Positions 1 through 8,767 of a DNA stretch of 64,000 bases are shown here, in pieces. The translations under genes and the position numbers were made by a program. The stretch comes from Aquitalea sp. LB_tupeE. Lineage in GTDB: Bacteria; Pseudomonadota; Gammaproteobacteria; Burkholderiales; Chromobacteriaceae. The notes below the pieces were generated by a model that saw only the letters and a list, made by a program, of their open reading frames with translations, was not told where the DNA came from and did no database searches. How positions within the stretch are numbered: the first letter of the stretch is position 1; the number at the start of each line of letters is the position of its first letter. The DNA lies in contig NZ_JACAXB010000002.1 of NCBI RefSeq assembly GCF_013391415.1, positions 110,741 to 174,740 on the forward strand, written 5' to 3'.

Positions 1-692
1 GGATGCTGTCCACCGCAAACACCAGGTCAGCGCTTTCCACCAGCAATAGCGTCAGCAGCAAGGGGGTGGCCCACCAGCCGCGACTCAGCCCATGCTGTTC
101 GCCCCGCACCACAAAATGATGGCCATGCAAAGTGGGCGTCAGGCGCAGATGACGGCGCAGCCATTGGTACAGCTTGTTGTCATCCAGCGACGGGTGGCTT
201 TCTTCCTGGCTGAACAGCATCTTGACCCCGGTCAGCAACAGGAACAGGCCGAACAGCACCAGTACCCACTTGAATTCGGCTACCAGCACTGCCCCCAGGC
301 CTATCATGGCGGCCCGCAGCACGATGACGCCGAGAATCCCCCAGAACAACACCCGGTGCTGGTACAGGCGCGGCACTGCCATGCCGCTGAAAATCAGCGA
401 CATCACAAAGATGTTGTCCATCGACAGCGATTTTTCCACCAGATAGCCGGTGAGGTACTGCATGCCGGCATCCCCGCCGCGATACCACCACACCCAGCCG
501 CCAAACACCAGACCCATGGCAATGTAAAAGGCCGACAGTTTCAGGCTTTCACGCACCCCGATTTCGTGGTCGTCTTTGTTGAGCACCCCCAGGTCAAACA
601 CCAGCAAGGCCATCACAATGCCCATGAACATCAGCCACATCCACAAGGGCGTACCGGCAAACAGCAGATTCAGCCATTCCATCGTCTTCATC
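1..692 (-). CDS. TerC/Alx family integral membrane protein (C-terminus cut by the window edge)
   Basis: Reading the minus strand from an ATG at 692 gives an uninterrupted frame of about 230 residues beginning MKTMEWLNLLFAGTPLW and running off the left edge. It has several hydrophobic segments, the family-typical VEKSLSMDNIFVMSLIFSG stretch near residue 85, and ESADLVFAVDS at the visible end, which is the second acidic membrane motif of TerC/Alx proteins. Family members are about 300 to 330 residues, so roughly 90 residues are missing. The family is linked to tellurite resistance and to manganese or other metal export during exoenzyme secretion; the ligand here cannot be told. A second in-frame ATG lies at 683. 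It follows htpX on the same strand, but a terminator-like hairpin separates them. I see no yybP-ykoY riboswitch in the 100-base leader. Confidence 0.88.
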
Positions 693-732
693 TTTCCCCA
701 TGGTGCACTGCCATGACGGCATGCGACCGGAT

Positions 733-765
733 AAAACGCAGATGAGCAGGACAGGCCTGCTCATC
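733..765 (-). terminator. Intrinsic terminator after htpX
   Basis: A perfect 10-bp inverted repeat (GATGAGCAGG / CCTGCTCATC, arms 741-750 and 756-765, 5-nt loop) lies 28 bases downstream of the htpX stop. Read on the minus strand it is followed by a short T-rich stretch (TGCGTTTTA). It would separate htpX from the TerC-like gene. Confidence 0.6.
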
Positions 766-792
766 GTTCACTCCCGCAACCGTCCGGGTGAA

Positions 793-1674
793 TCAGCGCG
801 CAGCCTGCAAGGCGGCAATACGCGACTCCAGCGACGGGTGGCTGGACATCAGCCCCATCAGGCCGGCCCCACCGGAAATACCGGACGCGGCCATGTTCTG
901 CGGCAATTCCCCAGCGTGCACGCCACCCAGGCGGTGCAGCGCGGCAATCATGGGCTGCGGGCTGCCCAGCAGCTTGGCTGCGCCGGCATCGGCACGGTAT
1001 TCACGCTGACGCGAGAAGTACATCACGATGAAAGACGCCAGAATGCCAAACACGATTTCACACACAATCACGGTAATGAAATAGCCGATACCGGTGCCAC
1101 TGGACGATTCTTCATCATTACGGCGCAGGAAGTTGTCCACTACATAGCCCACCACACGGGCCAGGAAGAAGACAAAAGTATTCACCACGCCCTGGATCAG
1201 GGTCAGCGTCACCATGTCGCCATTCTGGATGTGGGCAATTTCATGGGCCAATACCGCTTCCACTTCCTGCTCGGTCATGGAGGCCAGCAAGCCGGTGGAT
1301 ACCGCTACCAGTGAATTGGACTTGCTGGCACCGGTGGCAAAGGCATTCGGCTCGCCGTCGTACACAGCAACTTCCGGCATGGGCAAACCGGCACGGTCGG
1401 CCAGCTTGCGCACGGTAAACAGCAGCCAGCGCTCGGTTTCGTTGGCAGGTTGCTCAATCACCCGTGCACCGGTGCTCCACTTGGCCATGGTCTTGGACAT
1501 CCACAGCGAAATGAAGGCACCGCCAAAGCCCATCAGGGCGGCAAAGGCCAGCAGGCTGCCCATATTCAGGCCGCCAGCGGTGATGAAGCGGTTGATGCCC
1601 AGTAACTGGGCGGCGATGCTCAGCACCAGCATCACCGCAATATTGGTGGCGATCAGCAGAATCACGCGTTTCAT
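793..1674 (-). CDS. htpX: Membrane zinc metalloprotease HtpX
   Basis: This 293-residue protein matches HtpX, the inner-membrane M48 protease that degrades misfolded membrane proteins alongside FtsH. Two N-terminal membrane segments (about residues 4-26 and 33-57) are followed by a cytoplasmic catalytic domain with HEIAH at 144-148 (zinc ligands H144 and H148, catalytic E145). Two further hydrophobic stretches lie near 155-180 and 195-215. Length is normal for the family. The ATG start gives the usual [16 protein letters not shown] beginning. It is divergent from nhaR across a 141-bp AT-rich region. Heat or membrane-stress control (CpxR-like) is known for E. coli htpX, but I see no site I can name here. 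Confidence 0.95.
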   Translation of the reverse strand: MKRVILLIATNIAVMLVLSIAAQLLGINRFITAGGLNMGSLLAFAALMGFGGAFISLWMSKTMAKWSTGARVIEQPANETERWLLFTVRKLADRAGLPMPEVAVYDGEPNAFATGASKSNSLVAVSTGLLASMTEQEVEAVLAHEIAHIQNGDMVTLTLIQGVVNTFVFFLARVVGYVVDNFLRRNDEESSSGTGIGYFITVIVCEIVFGILASFIVMYFSRQREYRADAGAAKLLGSPQPMIAALHRLGGVHAGELPQNMAASGISGGAGLMGLMSSHPSLESRIAALQAAR

Positions 1675-1765
1675 GATCTATCCCCTCGGTGGTGGTTGGT
1701 TGATGGCCCGTATCCCTTACGTAGCCACGACATTCAGATGCTGCATGATAGATGTTTCTGAACCA

Positions 1766-1808
1766 CGAAAAAATCAAATAAAATAGTAAAATCCTTACGA
1801 TTTTTTCG
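1766..1808. promoter_or_regulatory. Long inverted repeat in the htpX/nhaR divergent promoter
   Basis: Perfect 10-bp arms CGAAAAAATC (1766-1775) and GATTTTTTCG (1799-1808) flank 23 AT-rich bases immediately before the nhaR ATG at 1816. The position suits a LysR-family operator or a 5' leader stem. There is no evidence in the sequence to decide which. Confidence 0.4.
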
Positions 1809-1815
1809 AATCATC

Positions 1816-2715
1816 ATGCTCAGCCATCTCAACTACAAGCATTTGCATTACTTCTGGGCTGTGGCGCGCGCCGGCAGCGTGACTGCCGCCGCCCAACAGC
1901 TGGGCATGAGCGCCCAGACAGTAAGCGGTCAGATTTCACGGCTGGAGCAGCAGATCGGCCGCGCCCTGTTCAAGCAGCAAGGCCGTGGCCTGGTGCTGAC
2001 CGAGGCCGGACGCATGGCACAGACCTATGCCGACCGGATTTTTCAGCTGGGCGAGGAATTGCAGGAGCTGCTGGCCGACGAACAACTGGACAACACCCTG
2101 CGCCTGAGCAGCGGCGTCAGCGATGTACTCCCCAAAAGCATTGCCTACCGTCTGCTCAAACCGGCACTGGCCTTGCCGCAACGACTGCGACTGCACTGCA
2201 CTGAAGGAGCTTTCGACCAGTTACTGAACGAACTGGCCAGCCACAGCCTGGATCTGGTACTGGCCGACCGCCCGGCCCCGGCCGCCGGACAACAAGCCAT
2301 GCAATCGCATTTGCTGGCGCGCTGCCCGGTAATGATCTACGCCACACCAGCACTGGCAGCCCGTTATCAGGCGGATTTTCCTCACAGCCTGCATCGTGCG
2401 CCCTTGTTGCTCCCCAGCCGGGACAATGTGCTGCGGGCGCAACTGGAACATTGGCTGAACGAACTGGGCATACGGCCGGAAGTCGTCGGGGAATTCAAGG
2501 ATGGCGCGCTGTTGCAAACCTTTGGCGAGGAAGGTGCCGGCCTGTTTCCCGCACCGGCATTTTCTGCAGATGACATTACCGGGAATGGCAAACTGGGTTT
2601 GCTGGGCCAGGTCAGCGGGGTGGAGGAACACTATTACGTCATTACCAACCGCCGTAAATTGCAGCACAAGGCAGTTCAGGCCATTATTCAGCAAAGTCTT
2701 GCTGCAGCACCCTGA
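1816..2715 (+). CDS. nhaR: LysR-family regulator, NhaR type
   Basis: This 299-residue LysR-type regulator resembles NhaR, which activates the Na+/H+ antiporter gene nhaA in response to sodium. The N-terminus LNYKHLHYFWAVARAGSVTA is close to the NhaR signature (HINYNHLYYFW in E. coli), and the winged helix-turn-helix covers about residues 5-64. The GEFKDGALLQTFGEEGAGLF segment near residue 225 also matches the NhaR effector domain rather than generic LysR proteins. No nhaA is visible next to it: the neighbours are htpX (divergent) and a Gcr-like membrane protein. The target gene is therefore unknown; the divergent repeat could serve nhaR, htpX or both. Confidence 0.85.
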   Translation: MLSHLNYKHLHYFWAVARAGSVTAAAQQLGMSAQTVSGQISRLEQQIGRALFKQQGRGLVLTEAGRMAQTYADRIFQLGEELQELLADEQLDNTLRLSSGVSDVLPKSIAYRLLKPALALPQRLRLHCTEGAFDQLLNELASHSLDLVLADRPAPAAGQQAMQSHLLARCPVMIYATPALAARYQADFPHSLHRAPLLLPSRDNVLRAQLEHWLNELGIRPEVVGEFKDGALLQTFGEEGAGLFPAPAFSADDITGNGKLGLLGQVSGVEEHYYVITNRRKLQHKAVQAIIQQSLAAAP

Positions 2716-2828
2716 ACAAAGAAATTCCATTCTCAATCCGGATTAGTAGCTCAGGAATTGAACTGAACAAGAATAAGAATTGTCTGATATTGCTTTTATC
2801 TCTTAACTCCATCTGCCAGACCAAGCCA

Positions 2829-2888
2829 GCAGGCAACTGCCCATAAGCGCGCCCTGCACGACAACACATGAGGCGGGCAGCTGCCTGC
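2829..2888 (+). promoter_or_regulatory. Leader stem-loop just before the Gcr-like gene
   Basis: Arms GCAGGCAACTGCCC (2829-2842) and GGGCAGCTGCCTGC (2875-2888) pair at 13 of 14 positions around a 32-base loop. The stem ends two bases before the Shine-Dalgarno sequence AAGGG (2891-2895) of the gene starting at 2899. There is no U-tract, so it could be a translational control element or the end of the nhaR transcript. Confidence 0.4.
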
Positions 2889-2898
2889 ATAAGGGCTG

Positions 2899-4980
2899 AT
2901 GCTGCACGACCCCCTGCTGGCTGGCACCAACCACGGAGCGCTGTTCACCTTGCCACATTCCACGCTAGACACCTTGTTTTTCGATCTGCAGCAGGGAAAC
3001 ATCACCCCGGGCGCAGCCCTGGCCGAGCTGGTGCGTCATTTGCGCCCAAGCCATGCCGACCAATATGAACAGGCAGTGATGAACATGCGTGCGCTCAGCT
3101 GGCTGCTGGAGCACCACGCCGACTACCGCCAGGCCCTGCGTAGCGCCTTGCTGGATTTACTGACCCAAACCCGGCAGATTCCGCTGTATACCGAGTCTGG
3201 CATCCTGACCAATACCGGCTTTTTCACTACGCTCTCCAAGCGGGTGGGAGAGCGGCTATTGCCCATGCCGCTGCGCGAGGATTCACTGCAAGACCGCTTT
3301 GGCCGCCTGTTTCGCTGGAAAAAAGACCATGTCTGGCTGGCCAGCATTCCGGACGATACCTGGCAGCAGCTATGGCAGGCCATGGCCTGGCATGAAGAAC
3401 AAGACCGCACCGGCTGGACCCAAACCCGCCTGCAAATGGTGGAAGCGGTGCAAATCCTCAGCGCACGGGTTACCGCCATTGGCCTGGAACCGGAGCTGGT
3501 GCGGGTGTATCCGGACATCGAGCGCTTTGAATCGCCCTTCCTGCATCTGAATGCCGCGGTGCTGCATTATGCCGACAGCTATCGCCAGGCACTGGCCAGC
3601 AACACGGCTCCGGCAGAAGACGACAAGCATATTCTGGTGTTGCTGGAACAATGCGAACTGATTCTGGGCAAGATCCGCAAGAACGCCTCACGCAATGGCA
3701 TTTCCGTCAACCTCACTTACCAGGCCTTGCGCCTGCTGCAAAGCCTGAACCGGCTGCGTGCCCTGCTGTGCCTGCTGGAGCCGGATCACGACCCATCGCG
3801 CAATCCAGCGCTATTCCACCTGCTGCTGCACTTTGCCCGGGCAGAAAACCGCAAATACAGCGTCAGCGACGTGTTCAAATCCAATACCGAACTGCTGGCC
3901 TTGCAGGTAACCGAACATGCCGGGCGCCATGGCGAGCACTATATTGCCGAAACACGCCGGGAATGGGGCAGCATGGCGCGCGCCGCCATGGGCGCGGGGC
4001 TGATTGTCGGCGTGATGGCACTGATCAAGCTGCTGCTGGCCCAGGCTCACCTGCCCTTGCTGTGGGAAGGGCTGGCTTATGGCATGAACTACGCCATTGG
4101 CTTCATCATCGTGCAGCTGTTGCACTTCACCATTGCCACCAAGCAACCAGCCATGACGGCGGCGCGCATTGCCGCCGCCCTGCATCAGCAGGAGAAGTGC
4201 GGCAGCCGTGTTGCACTGGACGATCTGGCCAAGCTGGTCACCAAGGTCATGCGCACCCAGTTTGTCGCCATTCTGGGCAATGTGCTGCTGGCCATCCCCA
4301 CCGCCGGACTGATTGCCTATGGCTGGCAGGCCTTGTTTGGCGTAGCTGTGGTTTCCACTGACAAAGCAGCGCACCTGCTGCATGACCTCGACCCATGGCA
4401 CAGCCTGGCCCTGCTGCATGCCGGCATTGCCGGGGTCTACCTCTTCTTGTCCGGGCTGATTGCCGGTTATTACGACAACAAGGCCATTTACCGGCGCATT
4501 CCTGAACGTCTGGCCAACCATCCGCTTTTGAACAAATTGCTGGGCAAGCACCGCGCCTGGAAACTGGGTCATTATGTGGAACACAATCTGGGCGCGCTGG
4601 CTGGCAACTTCTATTTCGGCCTGTTTCTGGGGCTCACCGGCACCATCGGCATCATGCTGGGCTTGTCGCTGGATATCCGGCACATTACTTTCTCGGCCGC
4701 CAATCTGGCTTTTGGCCTGGTCACGCTGGATTTCCAGCTGCCGCTGGGGCAAATGGCCTTCTATGCCTGCGGGGTGGCGCTGATCGGCCTGACCAACCTG
4801 GCGGTCAGCTTCATTCTGGCTTTATGGGTGGCGCTACGCTCACGCAAGCTCTCTGGCCGTCAGGTCTTGCCCTTGCTGCCCTTGCTGCTCAAACGCTTTG
4901 TCCGGCACCCCTTACAGTTTTTCATTCCACCTGCCAGCAGCCCGGCAGAGCCGGATACGGAAGGCAGCAAGGAGAGCTGA
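2899..4980 (+). CDS. SiteSp_recomb (Gcr-like) family membrane protein
   Basis: This 693-residue protein belongs to the family annotated as 'site-specific recombinase' after gonococcal Gcr. Residues 1-350 form a soluble, alpha-helical-looking region without a recombinase motif I recognise. From about 358 there are seven or so strong hydrophobic segments (about 358-380, 388-411, 455-485, 502-525, 568-594, 599-646), and the tail is short and basic. I see neither a serine-recombinase catalytic serine context nor the R...HxxR...Y arrangement of tyrosine recombinases. The sequence therefore suggests an inner-membrane protein of unknown function, and the recombinase name is doubtful. The ATG at 2899 is preceded by AAGGG at good spacing. 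It appears monocistronic, between nhaR and a diguanylate cyclase gene. Confidence 0.8.
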   Translation: MLHDPLLAGTNHGALFTLPHSTLDTLFFDLQQGNITPGAALAELVRHLRPSHADQYEQAVMNMRALSWLLEHHADYRQALRSALLDLLTQTRQIPLYTESGILTNTGFFTTLSKRVGERLLPMPLREDSLQDRFGRLFRWKKDHVWLASIPDDTWQQLWQAMAWHEEQDRTGWTQTRLQMVEAVQILSARVTAIGLEPELVRVYPDIERFESPFLHLNAAVLHYADSYRQALASNTAPAEDDKHILVLLEQCELILGKIRKNASRNGISVNLTYQALRLLQSLNRLRALLCLLEPDHDPSRNPALFHLLLHFARAENRKYSVSDVFKSNTELLALQVTEHAGRHGEHYIAETRREWGSMARAAMGAGLIVGVMALIKLLLAQAHLPLLWEGLAYGMNYAIGFIIVQLLHFTIATKQPAMTAARIAAALHQQEKCGSRVALDDLAKLVTKVMRTQFVAILGNVLLAIPTAGLIAYGWQALFGVAVVSTDKAAHLLHDLDPWHSLALLHAGIAGVYLFLSGLIAGYYDNKAIYRRIPERLANHPLLNKLLGKHRAWKLGHYVEHNLGALAGNFYFGLFLGLTGTIGIMLGLSLDIRHITFSAANLAFGLVTLDFQLPLGQMAFYACGVALIGLTNLAVSFILALWVALRSRKLSGRQVLPLLPLLLKRFVRHPLQFFIPPASSPAEPDTEGSKES

Positions 4981-5009
4981 CATCTTGCGGCGACGGTCAT
5001 GACAATTCC

Positions 5010-5036
5010 ATAACAAGAAAAGGGGATTGGCGATAT
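5010..5036 (+). promoter_or_regulatory. Possible sigma-28 (FliA) promoter of the diguanylate cyclase gene
   Basis: GGCGATAT at 5029-5036 resembles the FliA -10 element GCCGATAA (6 of 8). A weak -35 match (ATAA/TAAC) lies 14-15 bases upstream. It is 59 bases before the ATG at 5095. This is a weak match and is offered only as a candidate. Confidence 0.3.
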
Positions 5037-5094
5037 ACGGAAGGAATGACGTCGGTTAAACTGGCCGGCCGTTTCCTTTACCTTCTGTGTCCTG

Positions 5095-6696
5095 ATGAGC
5101 CTGCGCCGTATCTTTGACAGCATCATCACCCGACTGGTGATCATGGTGGTTTGCCTGGTCAGCCTGGGTACGGTCGTGCGCTACTTTGCACTGGGCAGCT
5201 TTTTGCGCCAGGACCTCAGCACCGTGGTGCAGGAACAGCAGCAAACGCTGGCCAGCTATGTCGCGCGTGATATAGATGACAAGATCACCCAACGCGAGGC
5301 CCTGCTCGATCAACTGGCAACAGACCTGCCGCAGCAATTGCTGCAACAGCCAGCCGCCTTGCAAGACTGGTTGCGCCAGCACTACCGCTACCAGAGCCTG
5401 TTTCCCGGCGGCCTGTTTGTCACCACCGCCCAAGGCAAGGTAATTGCAGACTACCCGACCGCACCCGGACGCCAGAACCACAGTTACGCAGACCGCGACT
5501 ATATCCAGGCGGCCCAGCAAGGAAAACGCTATATCGGCAAGCCGGTGACCGGCTATGCCTTGCGCATTCCCATCCTGCCGATGGCCACCCCGCTGTTTGA
5601 CCACAATATGCAGGTGTCGGGCATTCTGGTCGGCATCACCCCGTTATCCGCCCCCGGCTTTCTGGATGTGATGCAAAAATCCCGCATCGGCAATGGCAAG
5701 GGCGGTTTCCTGTTGGTGTCGCCGCGCGACAAGCTGTTTATTGCCGATACCCAAAAGCAGCTGGCAATGGCCCCCCTGTCGCCTGTCGGCGTCAATCCCA
5801 TGCAAGATACAGCCCTGAGCGGCTATCACGGCACCGAGATCACCACCAACACGCGGGGAGAAGAGCAAGTATCCACCACGGTAAGCGTCCCCAGTGCCGG
5901 CTGGCTGGTAGTGGCGTATACACCGGCCAGCGAAGCTTTTGCCACGGTAAGGCATGCGCAAGGCTTTGCCGTGCGCGGTTCCATCATCGCAACCGTGTTG
6001 TTTGCCATGCTGGCCACCCTGTGCATGTATATCGTGCTGCGCCCGCTGTTTCTGGCGGCGGAAGATGCCGAGCGGATGACACGCGGCGAAACGCCGCTGG
6101 TTCCCTTGTCGATCCGGCGCAATGATGAAGTCGGCCATCTGATTGCTGCCTTCAATCGCCTGCTGGGCAAATTGCACGAGCAACAAGGCCAGCTGGAGCG
6201 GATTGCCCACCACGACCCGCTAACCGGCCTGCCCAACCGCCGCCTGCTGGCAGACCGCCTGAAACTGGCCCTGGCACAGTCGCGCCGCCACGGCAGCCAT
6301 CTGGCCTTGTTGTTCATGGATCTGGACGGTTTCAAGCAGATCAACGACAGCAGCGGGCATGAGGCAGGAGACGAAGCGCTGAGGATGGTGACGGCCCGCT
6401 TGCAGGCCATCGTGCGCGAAACCGATACCCTGGCGCGTATTGGTGGCGACGAATTTGTCCTGCTGATGTGCAATCTTGATGAACACGCTGGCGAAGCGGT
6501 ACGTACCGTGGCCGACAAATGCATTCAGGCCATGCAGGAGCCATTGCAAATTGGCACCTGCGCTTACAAGGTTGGCATTTCCATCGGGCTGAGCCTGGCC
6601 GGGCCGAACAGCACGGCAGATTCACTGATGCAAGAAGCCGATCAGGCCATGTATCTGGCCAAGCATGCCGGCGGTGACTGCTACCGTTTCAATTAG
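5095..6696 (+). CDS. Membrane diguanylate cyclase with periplasmic Cache sensor and HAMP
   Basis: This 533-residue protein should make c-di-GMP from GTP in response to a periplasmic ligand. A membrane segment at about 10-33 is followed by a periplasmic Cache-type domain (about 36-290, with the SYADRDYIQAAQQGKRYIGKP stretch in two parts typical of double-Cache sensors), a second membrane helix (about 293-318), HAMP (about 315-365) and a GGDEF domain. The active-site GGDEF is intact at 450-454, and the inhibitory I-site RETD lies five residues before it, so product feedback is expected. There is no EAL domain. The start at 5095 lacks a clear Shine-Dalgarno sequence. A weak sigma-28-like element upstream hints at co-regulation with motility. 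Confidence 0.9.
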   Translation: MSLRRIFDSIITRLVIMVVCLVSLGTVVRYFALGSFLRQDLSTVVQEQQQTLASYVARDIDDKITQREALLDQLATDLPQQLLQQPAALQDWLRQHYRYQSLFPGGLFVTTAQGKVIADYPTAPGRQNHSYADRDYIQAAQQGKRYIGKPVTGYALRIPILPMATPLFDHNMQVSGILVGITPLSAPGFLDVMQKSRIGNGKGGFLLVSPRDKLFIADTQKQLAMAPLSPVGVNPMQDTALSGYHGTEITTNTRGEEQVSTTVSVPSAGWLVVAYTPASEAFATVRHAQGFAVRGSIIATVLFAMLATLCMYIVLRPLFLAAEDAERMTRGETPLVPLSIRRNDEVGHLIAAFNRLLGKLHEQQGQLERIAHHDPLTGLPNRRLLADRLKLALAQSRRHGSHLALLFMDLDGFKQINDSSGHEAGDEALRMVTARLQAIVRETDTLARIGGDEFVLLMCNLDEHAGEAVRTVADKCIQAMQEPLQIGTCAYKVGISIGLSLAGPNSTADSLMQEADQAMYLAKHAGGDCYRFN

Positions 6697-7142
6697 CACA
6701 AGCAGGCTGCCATCCGGGCGGCACCGCATATCACCAGCGCTGTTCCACCCGGCAGGGCCGCTGCCGCGGCAGAGCTGTCCGGCCCCCGCTTATTCATGCT
6801 GCATTGCACTCTAAGCGCCAGTAAAAATACCGGGGTAGAACACTTGATTTGACCGGAATCCAGCCCACTTCGGCCGGGTCAAAATACAGCATAGCATCAC
6901 TGGTTTTTGCATAATATGCAGTAAATTTCACTGCCCATTTTTTCAACAACAGTGAATAAGACCAAGCCGCGCTCCATATACTACAAATCAATCAATGCTG
7001 GGAATCCGCCTTTGGCACAGGCTCCGTCGGAGAGTCTGGATGCCATCAACCCGGCTTGTCGTGCAGGCAGCCCGGACCGGCTGCTCACCCCCTGCCCGTG
7101 ACGTTTGCTGTTGCTTCCATCCAATAACAGAAGGAGACGGTA
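6697..7142. other. 446-bp intergenic region upstream of ald
   Basis: No convincing gene is seen. The left part holds a GC-rich hairpin-prone stretch (6755-6785, GGGCC...GGCCC around the palindrome CTGCCGCGGCAG) that could end the diguanylate cyclase transcript, though it lacks a T-tract. The middle is AT-rich (6890-6960) and contains TGCATAATATGCA (6908-6920) and a TTCACTG/CAGTGAA inverted repeat. The right end carries AGAAGGAGACGG, the strong ribosome binding site of ald. Confidence 0.5.
6908..6956. promoter_or_regulatory. Candidate operator region of ald
   Basis: Two symmetric elements lie in the AT-rich part of the leader: TGCATAATATGCA (6908-6920, 5-bp arms) and TTCACTG-N16-CAGTGAA (6927-6933 and 6950-6956). 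Alanine dehydrogenase genes in other bacteria are commonly controlled by Lrp/AldR-type regulators that bind short palindromes. That this applies here is inference. Confidence 0.3.
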
Positions 7143-8267
7143 ATGTTGATCGGTGTACCCAAGGAAATCAAAAACCACGAGTACCGCGTGGGTCTCACCC
7201 CTGCTGGCGTGCGCGAACTGGTTGCCCATGGCCACAAGGTACTGGTGCAGACCCAGGCAGGCCTGGCCATCGGTTTTACTGACGAACAATACATTCAGTC
7301 CGGCGCGTCCATTGCATCTTCTGCCGAAGACGTCTTTGCCCGTGCGGAAATGGTGGTGAAGGTGAAAGAGCCTCAGCCAGTGGAATGCCGCCTGCTGCGC
7401 CCGGGACAAATCCTGTTCACTTACCTGCACTTGGCGCCGGACCCGGAGCAGACCAAGCTGCTGACCGAATCGGGCGCAGTGGCCATTGCCTATGAAACCG
7501 TCACCGACGAACGTGGCGGCCTGCCGCTGCTGGCACCGATGTCGGAAGTAGCTGGCCGCATGGCCATTCAGGCGGGTGCCCATGCACTGGAGAAAGCCCA
7601 GGGCGGCCGTGGTGTATTGCTGGGCGGGGTACCCGGTGTGGCCCCGGCTCGCGTAGTGGTGATTGGTGGTGGCGTGGTAGGCCTGAATGCGGCCCGCATG
7701 GCCGCCGGGCTGGGGGCTGACGTCACCATTCTGGACAAGTCTCTGCCGCGCCTGAAAGAAATCGACATGGTGTTTGGCGGACGCATCAAGACTCTGGTGT
7801 CCAATACCGCCAATATTGATGAATCCATCCGCGAAGCGGACATGGTGGTGGGTGCGGTGCTGATTCCGGGTGCGGCTGCGCCAAAACTGGTAACGCGTGC
7901 CATGCTGGGCAATATGAAGCCCGGCGCAGTGCTAGTGGATGTGGCCATCGACCAGGGCGGCTGTTTTGAAACCAGTCGCGCAACCACGCATCAGGACCCG
8001 ATCTACGTGGTGGACGGCATCGTGCACTACTGCGTTGCCAATATGCCGGGCGGCGTGGCGCGCACCTCCACCCAGGCACTGAACAATGCCACCCTGCCCT
8101 TCACGCTGGAACTGGCCGACAAGGGCTGGCGTCAGGCCCTGCTGGATAATGCCCACCTGCGTAACGGGCTGAATGTCTGTCACGGCAAGATCACCTACAA
8201 GGCCGTGGCACATGACCTGGGTTATTCCTATGTCGACCCGGTGGAAGCCATCAAGGCTGCATCCTGA
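7143..8267 (+). CDS. ald: Alanine dehydrogenase
   Basis: This 374-residue enzyme interconverts L-alanine and pyruvate plus ammonia with NAD(H). The canonical active-site residues fall at exactly the expected positions: K75 (in KVKEP), H96 (in YLHLAPD) and D270 (in VAIDQGG). The Rossmann motif [10 protein letters not shown] is at 175-184. Length matches the family. A strong Shine-Dalgarno sequence (AGAAGGAG) precedes the ATG. The gene stands alone, with a long upstream region holding symmetric elements and a strong terminator directly downstream, so it is probably transcribed by itself. Its likely role is catabolism of alanine or redox balancing. I see nothing unusual in the coding sequence. 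Confidence 0.96.
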   Translation: MLIGVPKEIKNHEYRVGLTPAGVRELVAHGHKVLVQTQAGLAIGFTDEQYIQSGASIASSAEDVFARAEMVVKVKEPQPVECRLLRPGQILFTYLHLAPDPEQTKLLTESGAVAIAYETVTDERGGLPLLAPMSEVAGRMAIQAGAHALEKAQGGRGVLLGGVPGVAPARVVVIGGGVVGLNAARMAAGLGADVTILDKSLPRLKEIDMVFGGRIKTLVSNTANIDESIREADMVVGAVLIPGAAAPKLVTRAMLGNMKPGAVLVDVAIDQGGCFETSRATTHQDPIYVVDGIVHYCVANMPGGVARTSTQALNNATLPFTLELADKGWRQALLDNAHLRNGLNVCHGKITYKAVAHDLGYSYVDPVEAIKAAS

Positions 8268-8281
8268 GCAGTGAGGGAAGT

Positions 8282-8317
8282 AAAAAACCGCTGTCCATGC
8301 CGGGCAGCGGTTTTTTT
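8282..8317. terminator. Bidirectional terminator between ald and the acyl-CoA-binding protein gene
   Basis: AAAAAACCGCTG and CAGCGGTTTTTTT pair around an 11-base loop, giving a stem with A-tract and T-tract on opposite sides. It serves ald on the plus strand and the convergent minus-strand gene ending at 8358. Confidence 0.85.
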
Positions 8318-8357
8318 GTCCATCAGCCGGGGCCATGGCCCGGCAGCTCCCGGCGGA

Positions 8358-8618
8358 TTACTCGGCCAGCAGCTTTTGCACCACGTCGATATAGCCTTGC
8401 TTGGCTTCGTCGCTGGCCATGCCCTTGAGCTTGTCCCAGGCATCGTATTTGGCGCGATTGATGAAATCCATCATGCCCGGGCGCTCACCGGCTACATCCC
8501 CTTCCGTTGCTTGCTTGTACAGCGCATACAGTTGCAGCAAGGTCTGGTTGTCCGGACGTTCGGACAGCGAGGTAACGTCGGCCTGGGCCTGGGTGAACAG
8601 TGTATTCAGATCAGACAT
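8358..8618 (-). CDS. Acyl-CoA-binding protein (ACBP)
   Basis: This 86-residue protein is a whole ACBP domain, a four-helix cytosolic protein that binds medium- and long-chain acyl-CoA esters. The family motif YALYKQATEGD is at about 31-41, and KYDAWDKLKGM follows, containing the tyrosine and lysine residues that contact the CoA moiety. I chose the ATG at 8618 (MSDLNTLFTQ) because GGAAG precedes it at good spacing and it gives the usual family length; the frame stays open upstream to 8771 but that extension is unlike the family. It ends against the bidirectional terminator shared with ald. Confidence 0.93.
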   Translation of the reverse strand: MSDLNTLFTQAQADVTSLSERPDNQTLLQLYALYKQATEGDVAGERPGMMDFINRAKYDAWDKLKGMASDEAKQGYIDVVQKLLAE

Positions 8619-8767
8619 GTTTCTTCCTTCGTGGTCGGATAAAAAGCGGTATGTTCCGCTGTACTGTAAGCGGCCCTTGCCACTGGGGCCGGACCTGCCC
8701 GGCAAGGCCGGGATGGCTGAATTTAGCATGAAACCGGCCCGCGTGCTTGCCATGGCCTGCCTTGCCG

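Noticed and set aside
5046..5117. A short leader ORF ahead of the diguanylate cyclase gene
   Set aside because: The AAGGA sequence is too close to the ATG, and the frame overlaps the real start in a different phase without other support.
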